A stretch of 64,000 bases of DNA from a virus. Location of the stretch: positions 62,001 to 126,000 of IMG/VR virus record IMGVR_UViG_3300042467_002158; one strand, 5' to 3'. The notes below the pieces were generated by a model that saw nothing but the letters and a program-made list of their open reading frames with translations, ran no database searches and was not told the origin of the DNA. Made by a program: the position numbers and the translations under genes. Below, piece after piece: positions 6,453-13,152 of this stretch (the stretch's first letter is position 1; each line of letters opens with the position of its first letter).

Positions 6453-6525
6453 AGCGGAAGAAGAGACTCGAACTCTCAACAACCTGCTTGGAAGGCAGGA
6501 GCTCTACCAATTGAGCTACTTCCGC
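6453..6525 (-). tRNA. tRNA-Gly(TCC)
   Basis: Acceptor GCGGAAG/CTTCCGC, anticodon loop CTTCCAA on stem CCTGC/GCAGG, D-arm GCTCAATTGGTAGAGC, discriminator T as usual for Gly. Confidence 0.92.
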
Positions 6526-6742
6526 AAAGTGTGACAACCTTTGGGGTCGGTTATCACTTTTACGTGAATGGGGTGATCAAACCCACTAACATCACGGGTG
6601 TTGGTTTTTCACATTAAACCATCTCCACAAAACGAAAGTTTTTATCAACCAAAACTTTATAAACGACTTGACTATTTTGTAACCCCCATTTTAAGTGCGT
6701 GTTACCTCTTTCTCAAGTAGAACTCTACTGTCGACACTCCCG

Positions 6743-6815
6743 TGCTGATGAAGGGACTTGAACCCATAGCCTTGACGATATAAGCGTCCTGCTCTCACCA
6801 TTGAGCTACATCAGC
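6743..6815 (-). tRNA. tRNA-Ile(TAT)
   Basis: Acceptor GCTGATG/CATCAGC, anticodon loop CTTATAT on stem GACG/CGTC, T-loop TTCAAGT, A73. It would read AUA codons, which AT-rich phage genes use heavily. Confidence 0.85.
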
Positions 6816-6823
6816 ATTATAGT

Positions 6824-6904
6824 TGCGGGAGGTGGGCTCGAACCACCGGGGTCAAAGACACGAGGTTATGAGCCTCGCCAGCTACCAACTACTTACTATC
6901 CCGC
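6824..6904 (-). tRNA. tRNA-Met(CAT), unusual variable region
   Basis: Anticodon loop CTCATAA on stem CGAGG/CCTCG and T-arm GGTGG-TTCGAGC-CCACC are clear. The variable region is 13 nt (TGTCTTTGACCCC) and can form a small hairpin, which is odd for a CAT tRNA. Could be elongator Met or an Ile2 precursor. Confidence 0.65.
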
Positions 6905-6912
6905 CTTATTTG

Positions 6913-6987
6913 TGGTATGGGAATGGAATCGAACCATCGGCACAAGGGGTTTCCGTCCCTTTGCTCTACCTACTGAGCTACCACACC
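6913..6987 (-). tRNA. tRNA-like gene with 8-nt anticodon loop
   Basis: Acceptor GGTGTGG/CCATACC and D-arm GCTCAGTAGGTAGAGC are normal. The anticodon stem AAGGG/CCCTT closes eight nucleotides (ACGGAAAC), and one extra base lies between T-stem and acceptor. GGA (Ser) or GAA (Phe) could be the anticodon; U33 is missing. Confidence 0.5.
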
Positions 6988-7014
6988 ATTTTATGTAAAA
7001 TTACTAAAAATATA

Positions 7015-7524
7015 TTATTTAAACAACTTACCTTGATAATTTTTAGCAACTTCTTTTAATTTTTCATTTGAGTAGTTTGAGTGTTCTAATCTGTGACACA
7101 ACGCACATAACAAATCACATTTATCTAACTCATTTTTCACTTTATCCCAACTCATATTTGCCATGTTGAGGGCACTTGAGTTAAAATCTTTTTCTTCTGG
7201 GTCTCTATGATGAAGGTCATATCCTGATAAATCACCTTTCCACCCACACTTAACACATTCACCACCCAAATATTTAACCGCGTATTCCTTAACTCTATAC
7301 CTTCGTATGTTTACAGAACACATTTGACAAAAATTCTTACTTGTTATTGTTTTTCCACAAAGTTTACAACAAGTTTCTTCCTTTTTGTTATACTCAATTC
7401 CGTTTCTATTTATTATTCTATAAACCGTTCTTCTTCCAATACCTAAGTCATTAGATATTTCGGTCGGTGTTTTTTTTTCGGTATACAACCTAATAACCTC
7501 TAATTCTTTTTCTGTTTTCTTCAT
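7015..7524 (-). CDS. HNH homing endonuclease with N-terminal helix-turn-helix
   Basis: 169 residues. The N-terminus (EKKTPTEISNDLGIGRRTVY) is a resolvase-like helix-turn-helix. Cysteine pairs CKLCG and CQMC, then CVKCGW, form a zinc frame. The HNH core is SGYDLHHRDPEEKDF with a downstream CALCHRLEH. Free-standing HNH genes with this order are common between phage tRNA genes. The stop codon is only 27 bp from the neighbouring tRNA, and a TATTTAT box precedes the start. Confidence 0.85.
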   Translation of the reverse strand: MKKTEKELEVIRLYTEKKTPTEISNDLGIGRRTVYRIINRNGIEYNKKEETCCKLCGKTITSKNFCQMCSVNIRRYRVKEYAVKYLGGECVKCGWKGDLSGYDLHHRDPEEKDFNSSALNMANMSWDKVKNELDKCDLLCALCHRLEHSNYSNEKLKEVAKNYQGKLFK

Positions 7525-7604
7525 ATCTCTTTATTAATAAATATCAAGAAAAAATAGAAAAGACACACTTTTAGTAAAAAAAAATATACTTTTTGTGTCT
7601 TTTG

Positions 7605-7706
7605 TAGTCAGGACAGGATTTGAACCTGTATTGGTGACCGACTTAATTACTTGGGACTTGAACCCACACCACTCTTCCGATGCGTCTACCATTCCGCCAC
7701 CTGACT
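7605..7706 (-). tRNA. Enlarged tRNA-Leu-like gene (possible CAA anticodon)
   Basis: Acceptor AGTCAGG/CCTGACT, Leu-type D-arm (GGCGGAATGGTAGACGC), T-arm ACAGG-TTCAAAT-CCTGT and A73. The centre is about 15 nt too long. A stem TGGG/CCCA closes TTCAAGT, which would give CAA. GGTG/CACC can extend the arm. Confidence 0.5.
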
Positions 7707-7720
7707 ATTTGAGGTTGAGT

Positions 7721-7834
7721 TCCTCTGTGTTGTCTGTACTGTTTTACCCCCAATCAAACGATTGACATTACTTTTAATGTAATCAGTTTCATACGTAGCG
7801 TCTGTTCAGTCTTCCTTTCTCAAGGGAACAACAC
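7721..7834. ncRNA. Structured spacer element, copy A
   Basis: It begins TCCTCTGTGTTGT and ends CCTTTCTCAAGGGAACAACAC, so GTGTTGT/ACAACAC can close a domain of about 110 nt, with CCTT..AAGG as a terminal hairpin. The same ends recur at 7975-8061 with a different middle. Both copies lie immediately beside an enlarged Leu-like tRNA. Confidence 0.5.
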
Positions 7835-7838
7835 TTTG

Positions 7839-7958
7839 TAGTCAGGACAGGATTCGAACCTGTATTGTCATTGTGGCAGGCTATTCTACCTGCGACCTAT
7901 ATCTCGAATTTTATACGAGAACACTTTGAACTATTGGCAACCGTTTCGCCACCTGACC
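7839..7958 (-). tRNA. Enlarged tRNA-Leu-like gene (about 120 nt)
   Basis: Acceptor GGTCAGG/CCTGACT, D-arm GGCGAAACGGTTGCC, T-arm ACAGG-TTCGAAT-CCTGT, A73. Two hairpins fill the centre: TCTCG/CGAGA and GCAGG/CCTGC. It is about 35 nt longer than a class II tRNA; the anticodon cannot be assigned. Confidence 0.45.
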
Positions 7959-7974
7959 ATTTGAGAATGAGAGG

Positions 7975-8061
7975 TCCTCTGTGTTGTAGTGTGCGATTAC
8001 AATTTTTGTAATTCAAGTAATGTCACTCTTCTTTACAATTCCTTTCTCAAGGGAACAACAC
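7975..8061. ncRNA. Structured spacer element, copy B
   Basis: Shares TCCTCTGTGTTGT at one end and CCTTTCTCAAGGGAACAACA at the other with copy A at 7721-7834, again able to close by GTGTTGT/ACAACAC, and again next to a Leu-like tRNA. Confidence 0.5.
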
Positions 8062-8211
8062 AATATTGTCGATAGTGTTGGAGTACCCATCTCGCTCCAA
8101 TCTTAACTGCTTAATCGTAGTTTTACGAGGCCTCGGCAGAAACGGTGATGAATTCCTGATCCACTCTGGATTGTCGACATCCGTTGAGTGGGGAAAACCA
8201 CTATCAATATT
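8062..8211. ncRNA. 150-nt foldable element
   Basis: AATATT and GATAGTG at the left can pair with CACTATC and AATATT at the right, closing the domain with a 13-bp stem and a 3-nt bulge. TTGGAG/CTCCAA forms an internal hairpin at 8078-8106. It does not match tmRNA, RNase P RNA or 4.5S RNA by eye. Confidence 0.4.
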
Positions 8212-8735
8212 TTAAAATGTTTAACGGTTATAGATACTTTATTATCTCCACTTTTAGTTCCCAACGTAAAGATCACTCTTCCTAATTGTCTTTTAAGTTT
8301 CACAGATTTTTATCCTCTCTAACACTTTATCAATACTTTGCCGTTAAACACTTAATATCTTAAAAAATGGTAAGACCTTAAGATTTACTCATTCGTGGGT
8401 CACCCCATCCGTACTACCTATACCTCGCCTTTAACATCCGTTCTACCCAAACCATCGTTTTTACCTGTTAACCTTTCGGAAAACTTTGAGTACCTCCTCA
8501 ATCCATTAGTCTGATAGGGGCTCCGTTTTGCTCGTCATTTCTGACTCCCTATGGGATTCTGCCGATATAGGTCTATCTGCTATCTTACCAATCTAATATG
8601 TCAATGAACTTTTTCTCTTTTGTGTGGGGGTGAGTCCACCATCACATTTTCTCACCCCCGTTGTTTGTTTTACAAATATAAGAACTTTATTTTGATCTGC
8701 CAAACACTTTGTAAAATATTTTTTATTTTTTTCTG
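8212..8735. other. Noncoding stretch, no gene seen
   Basis: No convincing ORF on either strand. There is a 9-bp hairpin GGGGGTGAG/CTCACCCCC at 8626-8659. The part at 8390-8580 has a base composition less AT-rich than its surroundings, like the tRNA spacers, suggesting structured RNA, but I recognise no family. Confidence 0.35.
8626..8659. terminator. GC-rich hairpin, possible terminator
   Basis: GGGGGTGAG pairs with CTCACCCCC across a 16-nt loop, followed on the plus strand by a short T-rich stretch. Confidence 0.4.
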
Positions 8736-8816
8736 TAGTCCGGGAGGGACTCGAACCCTCACGCATTGCGCATTCGATCTTAAGCCGAACGTGTATACCG
8801 ATTCCAACACCGAACC
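8736..8816 (-). tRNA. tRNA-Leu(TAA)
   Basis: Acceptor GGTTCGG/CCGGACT, anticodon loop CTTAAGA on stem TTCGG/TCGAA, long variable arm (TGCGCAATGCGT), T-loop TTCGAGT, A73. A regular class II Leu tRNA. Confidence 0.88.
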
Positions 8817-8904
8817 ATTTTCACCATTATGTCAAAGAACCTTTGTCTTTTGTTTCACAAAGATAGTGATCTTTTTGAAACTACCAAACTTATATTCACA
8901 AAAA

Positions 8905-8929
8905 AACCCCTCTTTTTTGGGGAGGGGTT
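8905..8929. terminator. Hairpin terminator
   Basis: AACCCCTC/GAGGGGTT stem around TTTTTTGGG, flanked by A6 on one side, between tRNA-Leu(TAA) and the downstream genes. Confidence 0.5.
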
Positions 8930-9096
8930 CTAAATATTATATGTATAAAATATTACACCCTCCTCTTGAAAGTTGCCTCAGCTAAATCGCCCCCTATCAA
9001 TAATATGTGTAAATTTTTCATTTGCGGTTTTTAAGTTTTGTTATAAATATATGATACTTTTAGAAAGTGTCAAGTTTTATGGATTATTTTTTTAAT

Positions 9097-9486
9097 TTAC
9101 GCCTCGTAGTGACTTGGGAACCATTCACCGCCATTTCTTAGATATTTCTCAATTTCTTGTGGGTCAACTAAATCTAAAACTAAATATTTTTTACCTTTTA
9201 AATCATCTTCAAAAAGTTCGTAACCAAATGTTTTACCATCGGGTGATTCTAACCAATAGATATCCATATCATCATCTTTTATTAATTCAGTAGGTAATAC
9301 TTCATTTGTCATAGTCCCAACCCAATACATTTGATATTTAGGTAATATTTCTTTAACATACATAAATCCAGGATAATTCTCGTTATTGAAATAAACTTTA
9401 CCTAATCTATTATTTTCATTTTCTTTAATCACTCGTTTAACTATGTTAGTCAAATCAGATTCTGTAATTCTTATTATTTTTTTCAT
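9097..9486 (-). CDS. Tagged hypothetical protein, candidate head-packaged protein
   Basis: 129 residues. The first 22 (MKKIIRITESDLTNIVKRVI, then KE before N) form the leader shared by many proteins in this window, ending in the (L/I)xE form IKE. The rest is acidic, with aromatic repeats (YWVGTMTNEV, IYWLESPDGKTFGYE) and no known domain. A TATTTATT box lies a few bases upstream of ATG. By analogy with T4 internal proteins the leader may be removed by a prohead protease; this is inference. Confidence 0.7.
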   Translation of the reverse strand: MKKIIRITESDLTNIVKRVIKENENNRLGKVYFNNENYPGFMYVKEILPKYQMYWVGTMTNEVLPTELIKDDDMDIYWLESPDGKTFGYELFEDDLKGKKYLVLDLVDPQEIEKYLRNGGEWFPSHYEA

Positions 9487-9559
9487 ATTAATAAATATGA
9501 GATCAAAAAGTTATTATTTTAGAAAAAATCTAAAATTTAGTATATATACTATTTTTTGT

Positions 9560-9632
9560 GCCCCCAGCAGGACTCGAACCTGCAAAATTGTGATCCTAAA
9601 TCACATGCGTATGCCAATTCCGCCATAGGGGC
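9560..9632 (-). tRNA. tRNA-Leu(TAG), short variable region
   Basis: Acceptor GCCCCTA/TGGGGGC, Leu-type D-arm (TGGCGGAATTGGCATACGC), anticodon loop TTTAGGA on stem TGTGA/TCACA, T-loop TTCGAGT. The variable region is only about 5 nt although Leu tRNAs normally have a long arm. Confidence 0.8.
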
Positions 9633-9640
9633 ATTTGTTG

Positions 9641-9712
9641 AGGTCAGGGTGGGATTCGAACCCACATACCGAGATTTTGCAGATCTGGACTTTACCTATC
9701 AGACACCCGACC
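9641..9712 (-). tRNA. tRNA-Cys(GCA)
   Basis: Acceptor GGTCGGG/CCTGACC, anticodon loop CTGCAAA, T-arm GTGGG/CCCAC, discriminator T, the Cys identity base. It ends 3 bp from the stop of the YkuK-like gene. Confidence 0.88.
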
Positions 9713-9714
9713 AA

Positions 9715-10170
9715 TTAACGACAATGAAAATCTGCCGCCTTTGTTGCAATTTGGTTATCAGGTTTAATATTCGCCTTATAACCCAAAGAATTAACCCACC
9801 CAACCGCAGGACCAACCAACTTTGAACTAAAGTGTTGTTCTTGAGCGTTATAATCAAGATCAATCTCAAGTTTAACATTCACCTTACTTGTTAAAAAGTT
9901 TGCAACCTCAATTGAATAATCGGCTTCATTCCATAACCTTGTCCACTTATCACGAATTTTTTTAACCTTATGTTTGTGATATATATAGTGAACTCCGCGG
10001 TTTCCATACCGATATGCTATTGCGGTTACATATACAGTCGATCTTCTGTGGTTTTGAGAATCAGTTCCAACATGAATTTCAACATAAGGACATTCATTTA
10101 AAATATCCAAAGTGTGTTTTGATATGTCAGAAACTGGATTTCCATCAACCTTTCTAAATACTCGGTTCAT
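9715..10170 (-). CDS. YkuK-like (DUF458) RNase H-fold protein
   Basis: 151 residues. The first strand block YVEIHVGTDSQ with the following VYVTAIAYRYGNRG matches the start of YkuK/DUF458 proteins, which have an RNase H-like fold; the aspartate of GTDSQ is the expected metal ligand. A second acidic block is KLEIDLDYNAQ, and the C-terminal KAADFHCR supplies a further acid. YkuK homologs are near normal length (about 150-170). Function in phages is not established; a nuclease role in RNA turnover is possible. It is flanked by tRNA-Cys and tRNA-Phe on the same strand. Confidence 0.75.
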   Translation of the reverse strand: MNRVFRKVDGNPVSDISKHTLDILNECPYVEIHVGTDSQNHRRSTVYVTAIAYRYGNRGVHYIYHKHKVKKIRDKWTRLWNEADYSIEVANFLTSKVNVKLEIDLDYNAQEQHFSSKLVGPAVGWVNSLGYKANIKPDNQIATKAADFHCR

Positions 10171-10193
10171 TTTATCTCCTTTTTAATTGTTTG

Positions 10194-10266
10194 TGGACCG
10201 GGACGGAATCGAACCATCCACGCCTAGATCTTCAGTCTAGCGCTCTACCAACTGAGCTACCGGTCC
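10194..10266 (-). tRNA. tRNA-Phe(GAA)
   Basis: Acceptor GGACCGG/CCGGTCC, D-arm GCTCAGTTGGTAGAGC, anticodon loop CTGAAGA on stem CTAGA/TCTAG, T-loop TTCGATT, A73. Confidence 0.93.
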
Positions 10267-10274
10267 TTATTTGG

Positions 10275-10346
10275 CGCGTCGTCAGGGAATCGAACCCATG
10301 TCTATGCGAGGTTTTGGAGGCCTGCCGCTTCCATAAGCTACGACGC
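10275..10346 (-). tRNA. tRNA-Trp(CCA)
   Basis: Acceptor GCGTCGT/ACGACGC, anticodon loop CTCCAAA, discriminator G as for Trp. The D-loop is very short (GCTT-ATGG-AAGC) and the T-stem is weak. Confidence 0.78.
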
Positions 10347-10354
10347 AAATATTG

Positions 10355-10427
10355 TACCTTCGGAGAGACTCAAACTCCCATCTTGTGATCCGTAGTCACA
10401 GGTTCTTTTCAATTGAACTACGAAGGT
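10355..10427 (-). tRNA. tRNA-Arg(ACG)
   Basis: Acceptor ACCTTCG/CGAAGGT, D-stem GTTC/GAAC, anticodon loop CTACGGA on stem TGTGA/TCACA. ACG is expected to need A34 deamination by the host TadA. Confidence 0.88.
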
Positions 10428-10433
10428 ATTTTG

Positions 10434-10506
10434 TGTGTATGATGGGGGTCGAACCCATGACCTCTTGACCCACAATCAAGCACTCTGCCAACTGAGCTAC
10501 ATACAC
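10434..10506 (-). tRNA. tRNA-His(GTG)
   Basis: Acceptor GTGTATG/CATACAC preceded by a G at position -1, anticodon loop TTGTGGG on stem CTTGA/TCAAG, canonical D- and T-arms. The discriminator is A where bacterial His tRNAs usually have C. Confidence 0.9.
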
Positions 10507-10513
10507 CATGTAG

Positions 10514-10583
10514 TACCGATAAAGGGTATCGAACCAAATGACATCCAGGATATGAGCCCGGACCGGAAACCTTTCCTATCGGC
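10514..10583 (-). tRNA. tRNA-Met/Ile2(CAT)
   Basis: Acceptor GCCGATA/TATCGGT, anticodon stem CCGGG/CCTGG with loop CTCATAT. The D-loop is tiny and the T-stem imperfect (TTTGG against CCCTT). The run of three G in the anticodon stem is reminiscent of initiator tRNA. Confidence 0.68.
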
Positions 10584-10586
10584 AGA

Positions 10587-10940
10587 TTATAAAAAATTAC
10601 TAATTTGTTTTAGTTTGTCTTTTAACTTGTTAAACTCTTTTCTACCCTTTATCAATTTTTTACACTTTGGGTAAAATCTTATTGTATCATCACCAAGTTT
10701 CTCAAATTCAATTTCTAAATCAAAAATAATGTTTTCTATATTCTTATGATATTCATTCTTAATGTCAAACCAAGGAAATTTTTCACCCCAATTTTTGTGT
10801 CCCCAACAAGATTGTGTTGTTCCGATGTTATTATAATTAAGTAAAACAATTAACTCTCTTATACCATCGTCAATTTTACAACCCAATCCATCTGTAACTA
10901 TTTTTGATTTTTCATCTATTTTTTTATATCTGTCATTCAT
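10587..10940 (-). CDS. Hypothetical protein with SCxGH motif
   Basis: 117 residues. The segment LIVLLNYNNIGTTQSCWGHK resembles a pattern I recall from small phage proteins (hydrophobic helix, GI-T--SC-GH), which may bind metal through C and H. The C-terminal half is a charged helix. It is inserted between tRNA-Met/Ile2 and tRNA-Ser on the same strand. No function known. Confidence 0.6.
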   Translation of the reverse strand: MNDRYKKIDEKSKIVTDGLGCKIDDGIRELIVLLNYNNIGTTQSCWGHKNWGEKFPWFDIKNEYHKNIENIIFDLEIEFEKLGDDTIRFYPKCKKLIKGRKEFNKLKDKLKQISNFL

Positions 10941-10965
10941 ATGAATTATTTTTTGTCATAAGTTG

Positions 10966-11049
10966 CGGAAGACATTGGAATCGAACCAAATACCCGAAGG
11001 TACATCTCGCTTAGCAGGCGGACCCTATCTCCATCAAGGTTTATCTTCC
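10966..11049 (-). tRNA. tRNA-Ser(GCT)
   Basis: Acceptor GGAAGAT/GTCTTCC, anticodon loop CTGCTAA, long variable arm (TACC-TTC-GGGTA), T-loop TTCGATT, discriminator G. Class II as expected for Ser. Confidence 0.85.
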
Positions 11050-11053
11050 GTAG

Positions 11054-11130
11054 TCGGCACAGTAGGAATCGAACCTACATGGGACCTATTAACCTTTCAA
11101 CCGCGTATCAGACGGAGGGTATATGTGCCG
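11054..11130 (-). tRNA. tRNA-Ile(GAT), reduced D region
   Basis: Acceptor CGGCACA/TGTGCCG and T-arm GTAGG-TTCGATT-CCTAC are perfect. The best anticodon loop is CTGATAC on stem CCGT/GCGG, leaving only about 7 nt for a D-arm and about 20 nt for the variable region. Isotype is therefore provisional. Confidence 0.55.
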
Positions 11131-11140
11131 TAGTTTTTTG

Positions 11141-11212
11141 CGGACTGGGAGAATTACGATATCTCGACCTCAACCTTAACAGGGTTTTGCTCTGCCTCTG
11201 AGCTACCAGTCC
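11141..11212 (-). tRNA. tRNA-Asn(GTT)
   Basis: Acceptor GGACTGG/CCAGTCC, D-arm GCTCAGAGGCAGAGC, anticodon loop CTGTTAA on stem AACC/GGTT, discriminator G. The T-loop is ATCGTAA, deviating from TTCRANN. Confidence 0.83.
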
Positions 11213-11216
11213 AGTG

Positions 11217-11297
11217 TGGGAGAGGAGGGACTCGAACCCCCAAGGCTTTCGCGACAGATTTACAGTCTGCTGAGCCAACCAATTGCTCAACTCTCCC
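11217..11297 (-). tRNA. tRNA-Tyr(GTA)
   Basis: Acceptor GGGAGAG/CTCTCCC, anticodon loop CTGTAAA on stem CAGA/TCTG, long variable arm, T-loop TTCGAGT, A73. A regular bacterial class II Tyr tRNA. Confidence 0.92.
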
Positions 11298-11360
11298 AAA
11301 AATCTAATTCTATGATACCGTCGTCCACATAAGGTCTATGAATTAGTAACAGTCTCCTCG

Positions 11361-11434
11361 TGCACCCTACAGGGATCGAACCTGTGACCTGTTGTATGTA
11401 AAACAACCGCTACTACCTGCTGAGCTAAAGGTGC
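11361..11434 (-). tRNA. tRNA-Val(TAC)
   Basis: Acceptor GCACCTT/AGGGTGC, anticodon loop TTTACAT on stem GTTGT/ACAAC, T-arm ACAGG-TTCGATC-CCTGT, A73. Confidence 0.92.
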
Positions 11435-11506
11435 TTGTTTTAGTTTTTCAGAACAAAAGTAACCACTTTTTGGTAATGAACGCTCAGTTTTACTAAATTT
11501 TTTTTG

Positions 11507-11579
11507 TCCCCCCGGCCGGTTACGATCCGACTCTCCCCATATTAAAAGTATGGTGCTTTCCCGATTAAGCTACGAGGGG
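11507..11579 (-). tRNA. tRNA-Lys(TTT)
   Basis: Acceptor CCCCTCG/CGGGGGG, D-arm GCTTAATCGGGAAAGC, anticodon loop CTTTTAA on stem CCATA/TATGG. The T-loop is ATCGTAA, as in the Asn gene. Confidence 0.86.
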
Positions 11580-11639
11580 TTTTGTTTGTCATACTTGTCA
11601 CTTTCCATGATACTTGTTTTTTTATTTGTTTATTTATAG

Positions 11640-11712
11640 TAGGGTAGACAAGACTCGAACTTGCATCGTCCACGTCCCAAACGTGGTGACTTACCAATTA
11701 GTCAACTACCCT
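11640..11712 (-). tRNA. tRNA-Pro(TGG)
   Basis: Acceptor AGGGTAG/CTACCCT, anticodon loop TTTGGGA on stem CCACG/CGTGG, T-loop TTCGAGT, A73. Confidence 0.9.
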
Positions 11713-11719
11713 ATATGGA

Positions 11720-11802
11720 GGAAGAGTGAGGTGTCGATCCCCATACCTTTCAGTACCTGCCGTTTTCAAGACGGAGTCACAAGCCGTTGTGATTACTCTT
11801 CC
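11720..11802 (-). tRNA. tRNA-Ser(TGA)
   Basis: Acceptor GGAAGAG/CTCTTCC, anticodon loop CTTGAAA on stem CCGT/ACGG, long variable arm. The T-loop is ATCGACA and the discriminator T, both unusual for Ser. A second Ser(TGA) lies at 13856. Confidence 0.8.
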
Positions 11803-11809
11803 ATTATCG

Positions 11810-11880
11810 TTGTCTCGGCTGGACTCGAACCAACACACCCGGAGTCAAAATCCGGTGCCCTGCCTTTAGGCTACGAGACA
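11810..11880 (-). tRNA. tRNA-Gln(TTG)
   Basis: Acceptor TGTCTCG/CGAGACA, D-stem GCC/GGC, anticodon loop TTTTGAC on stem CCGGA/TCCGG, T-loop TTCGAGT, A73. Confidence 0.9.
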
Positions 11881-11914
11881 ATTTATGAAACCAATATGTC
11901 AAAGAACCTTTTTG

Positions 11915-11986
11915 AGCTCCGTACCAGATTCGAACTGATTTCTTCTGATTACAAGTCAGACGCATCGCCATCAATGCTTACAGAGC
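11915..11986 (-). tRNA. tRNA-Thr(TGT)
   Basis: Acceptor GCTCTGT/ACGGAGC, D-stem GCAT/ATGC, anticodon loop CTTGTAA on stem TCTGA/TCAGA, T-loop TTCGAAT, discriminator T. Confidence 0.88.
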
Positions 11987-12000
11987 CAATATAAAACAAA

Positions 12001-12028
12001 AAACCCGAGATTTTTAAGTCTCGGGTTT
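12001..12028. terminator. Strong hairpin terminator at the head of the tRNA run
   Basis: A 10-bp perfect stem AAACCCGAGA/TCTCGGGTTT around TTTTTAAG, with A- and T-runs at the two sides, able to end transcription from either direction. Confidence 0.6.
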
Positions 12029-12249
12029 TACATTCCTTTTATTATGTTAGTTAAACGTTTTTAACTCATAAGTGAAAATACCCTCGACTGATTTCGCGTA
12101 ATATAGCTAAACGACCACTGATTGCTCGGTAGACAATTGACCATATGTTTGAGTGTATTTTTCATTTTTATTATAATTATATCGTTTTTTTAAAAAGTTT
12201 CAATTTCTTTACAAATATAGTAATCTTTTTTTAATTGACAAGTTTTTTT

Positions 12250-12630
12250 CTAAAATTTTATTATAACTCCTGTCGTATGAAAAACTTGACCATTACTTAA
12301 TCCTGTGATAAAGGCTCGTTGAAACACCTTAACATTTGGAGATATGTAAAATCTTGCCCTTATGTCGTAAGAACCTGCAAATAAAATATCGTCCACGGTT
12401 AGATCAGAGAATTTATCCTGGAAGGGAACCCTTTTTAATTTGGTGCTTACCGACAATTGGAATTGTCCATAATCAAGTTTATAAACATAATCATTTTTTG
12501 GTTTAAAGGTTATTTTTTTAAAGTTGGATTCCGCAATTGACTGATAATCCATATTTGAATATTGTCTCATCAAAGGTTGAGAATAACCAATGAAGGTAAA
12601 AAATAAAAGAGTAATAAAAATTGTTTTCAT
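12250..12630 (-). CDS. Secreted hypothetical protein
   Basis: 126 residues with a typical signal peptide (MKTIFITLLFFTFIGYS, cleavage before Q). The mature part is beta-like and basic, with alternating hydrophobic residues (DYVYKLDYGQFQLSVSTKLK) and no recognised domain. Phage proteins with host export signals may act at the cell surface. It overlaps nothing and lies 4 bp downstream of the next gene. Confidence 0.65.
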   Translation of the reverse strand: MKTIFITLLFFTFIGYSQPLMRQYSNMDYQSIAESNFKKITFKPKNDYVYKLDYGQFQLSVSTKLKRVPFQDKFSDLTVDDILFAGSYDIRARFYISPNVKVFQRAFITGLSNGQVFHTTGVIIKF

Positions 12631-12634
12631 AATA

Positions 12635-13132
12635 TTATTTTATCTCAAATGCACACCTCATAGGTCGTTTTGTTTTAATTGAATCTTCAGGGTTTCCAAT
12701 TACAACACCGTCTTTGATTGTAAAAGCGTGTCTTCTAACCAATACAAAGAAAGTTCCTTTTGGGTTTTGTTTAACAAATGTTCCAACGGTCATGTTTCTT
12801 TTTTTAGTCTCACCTTTTACTTTAACATCATACATTAATGATCTTAACAAATGATCGTTGTGTCTTACTCCAAGAGGACAAACTTTTTTACCGTTAACCT
12901 TGATCAAACTGTCGGCCATTTTAACAAGAGTTGTTATAGTCCCGTAAGTTCCTTTTCTTGGTTTTCTTCCAAACTCATCTGCAACGTATTTGTGAGCGTA
13001 ATCATAAGACACATCGAATGAAGATGCAAATGCTCTAACAACACAATCATTTGTTTCTCCTTTGGCGATGGCAGAATCACTATATCCTTTAATCGCATTT
13101 CCTGTTTTTTCGTATGGTAATTTGTTTGTCAT
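12635..13132 (-). CDS. Putative papain-fold cysteine peptidase-like protein
   Basis: 165 residues. GETNDCVVRAFASSFDVSYD gives the candidate nucleophile Cys after Asn-Asp, as in many C39/transglutaminase-like small proteins. KGTYGTITTLVK follows, and HAFTIKDGVVIGNPED supplies the candidate catalytic His and Asn. The C, H, N order and spacing match papain-fold enzymes. Substrate unknown; peptidase, amidase or deamidase activity cannot be told apart. A TATCTTTA text upstream resembles the host-type promoter box. Confidence 0.55.
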   Translation of the reverse strand: MTNKLPYEKTGNAIKGYSDSAIAKGETNDCVVRAFASSFDVSYDYAHKYVADEFGRKPRKGTYGTITTLVKMADSLIKVNGKKVCPLGVRHNDHLLRSLMYDVKVKGETKKRNMTVGTFVKQNPKGTFFVLVRRHAFTIKDGVVIGNPEDSIKTKRPMRCAFEIK

Positions 13133-13152
13133 ACTGTAAAGATAAGTAATTT

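Noticed and set aside
6801-7059. Overlapping plus-strand ORFs of 65 and 78 residues
   Set aside because: They are antisense to tRNA-Ile, tRNA-Met and a further tRNA; they owe their openness to tRNA sequence.
8103-8303. Minus-strand ORF of 66 residues
   Set aside because: Lies across the foldable element and spacer; no start signal, no recognisable composition.
7958-8735. tmRNA or RNase P RNA candidate
   Set aside because: No tag peptide reading frame, no tRNA-like ends joined as in tmRNA, and none of the conserved RNase P RNA cores could be seen.
8620-8985. Plus-strand ORF over tRNA-Leu(TAA)
   Set aside because: Antisense of a clear tRNA and terminator.
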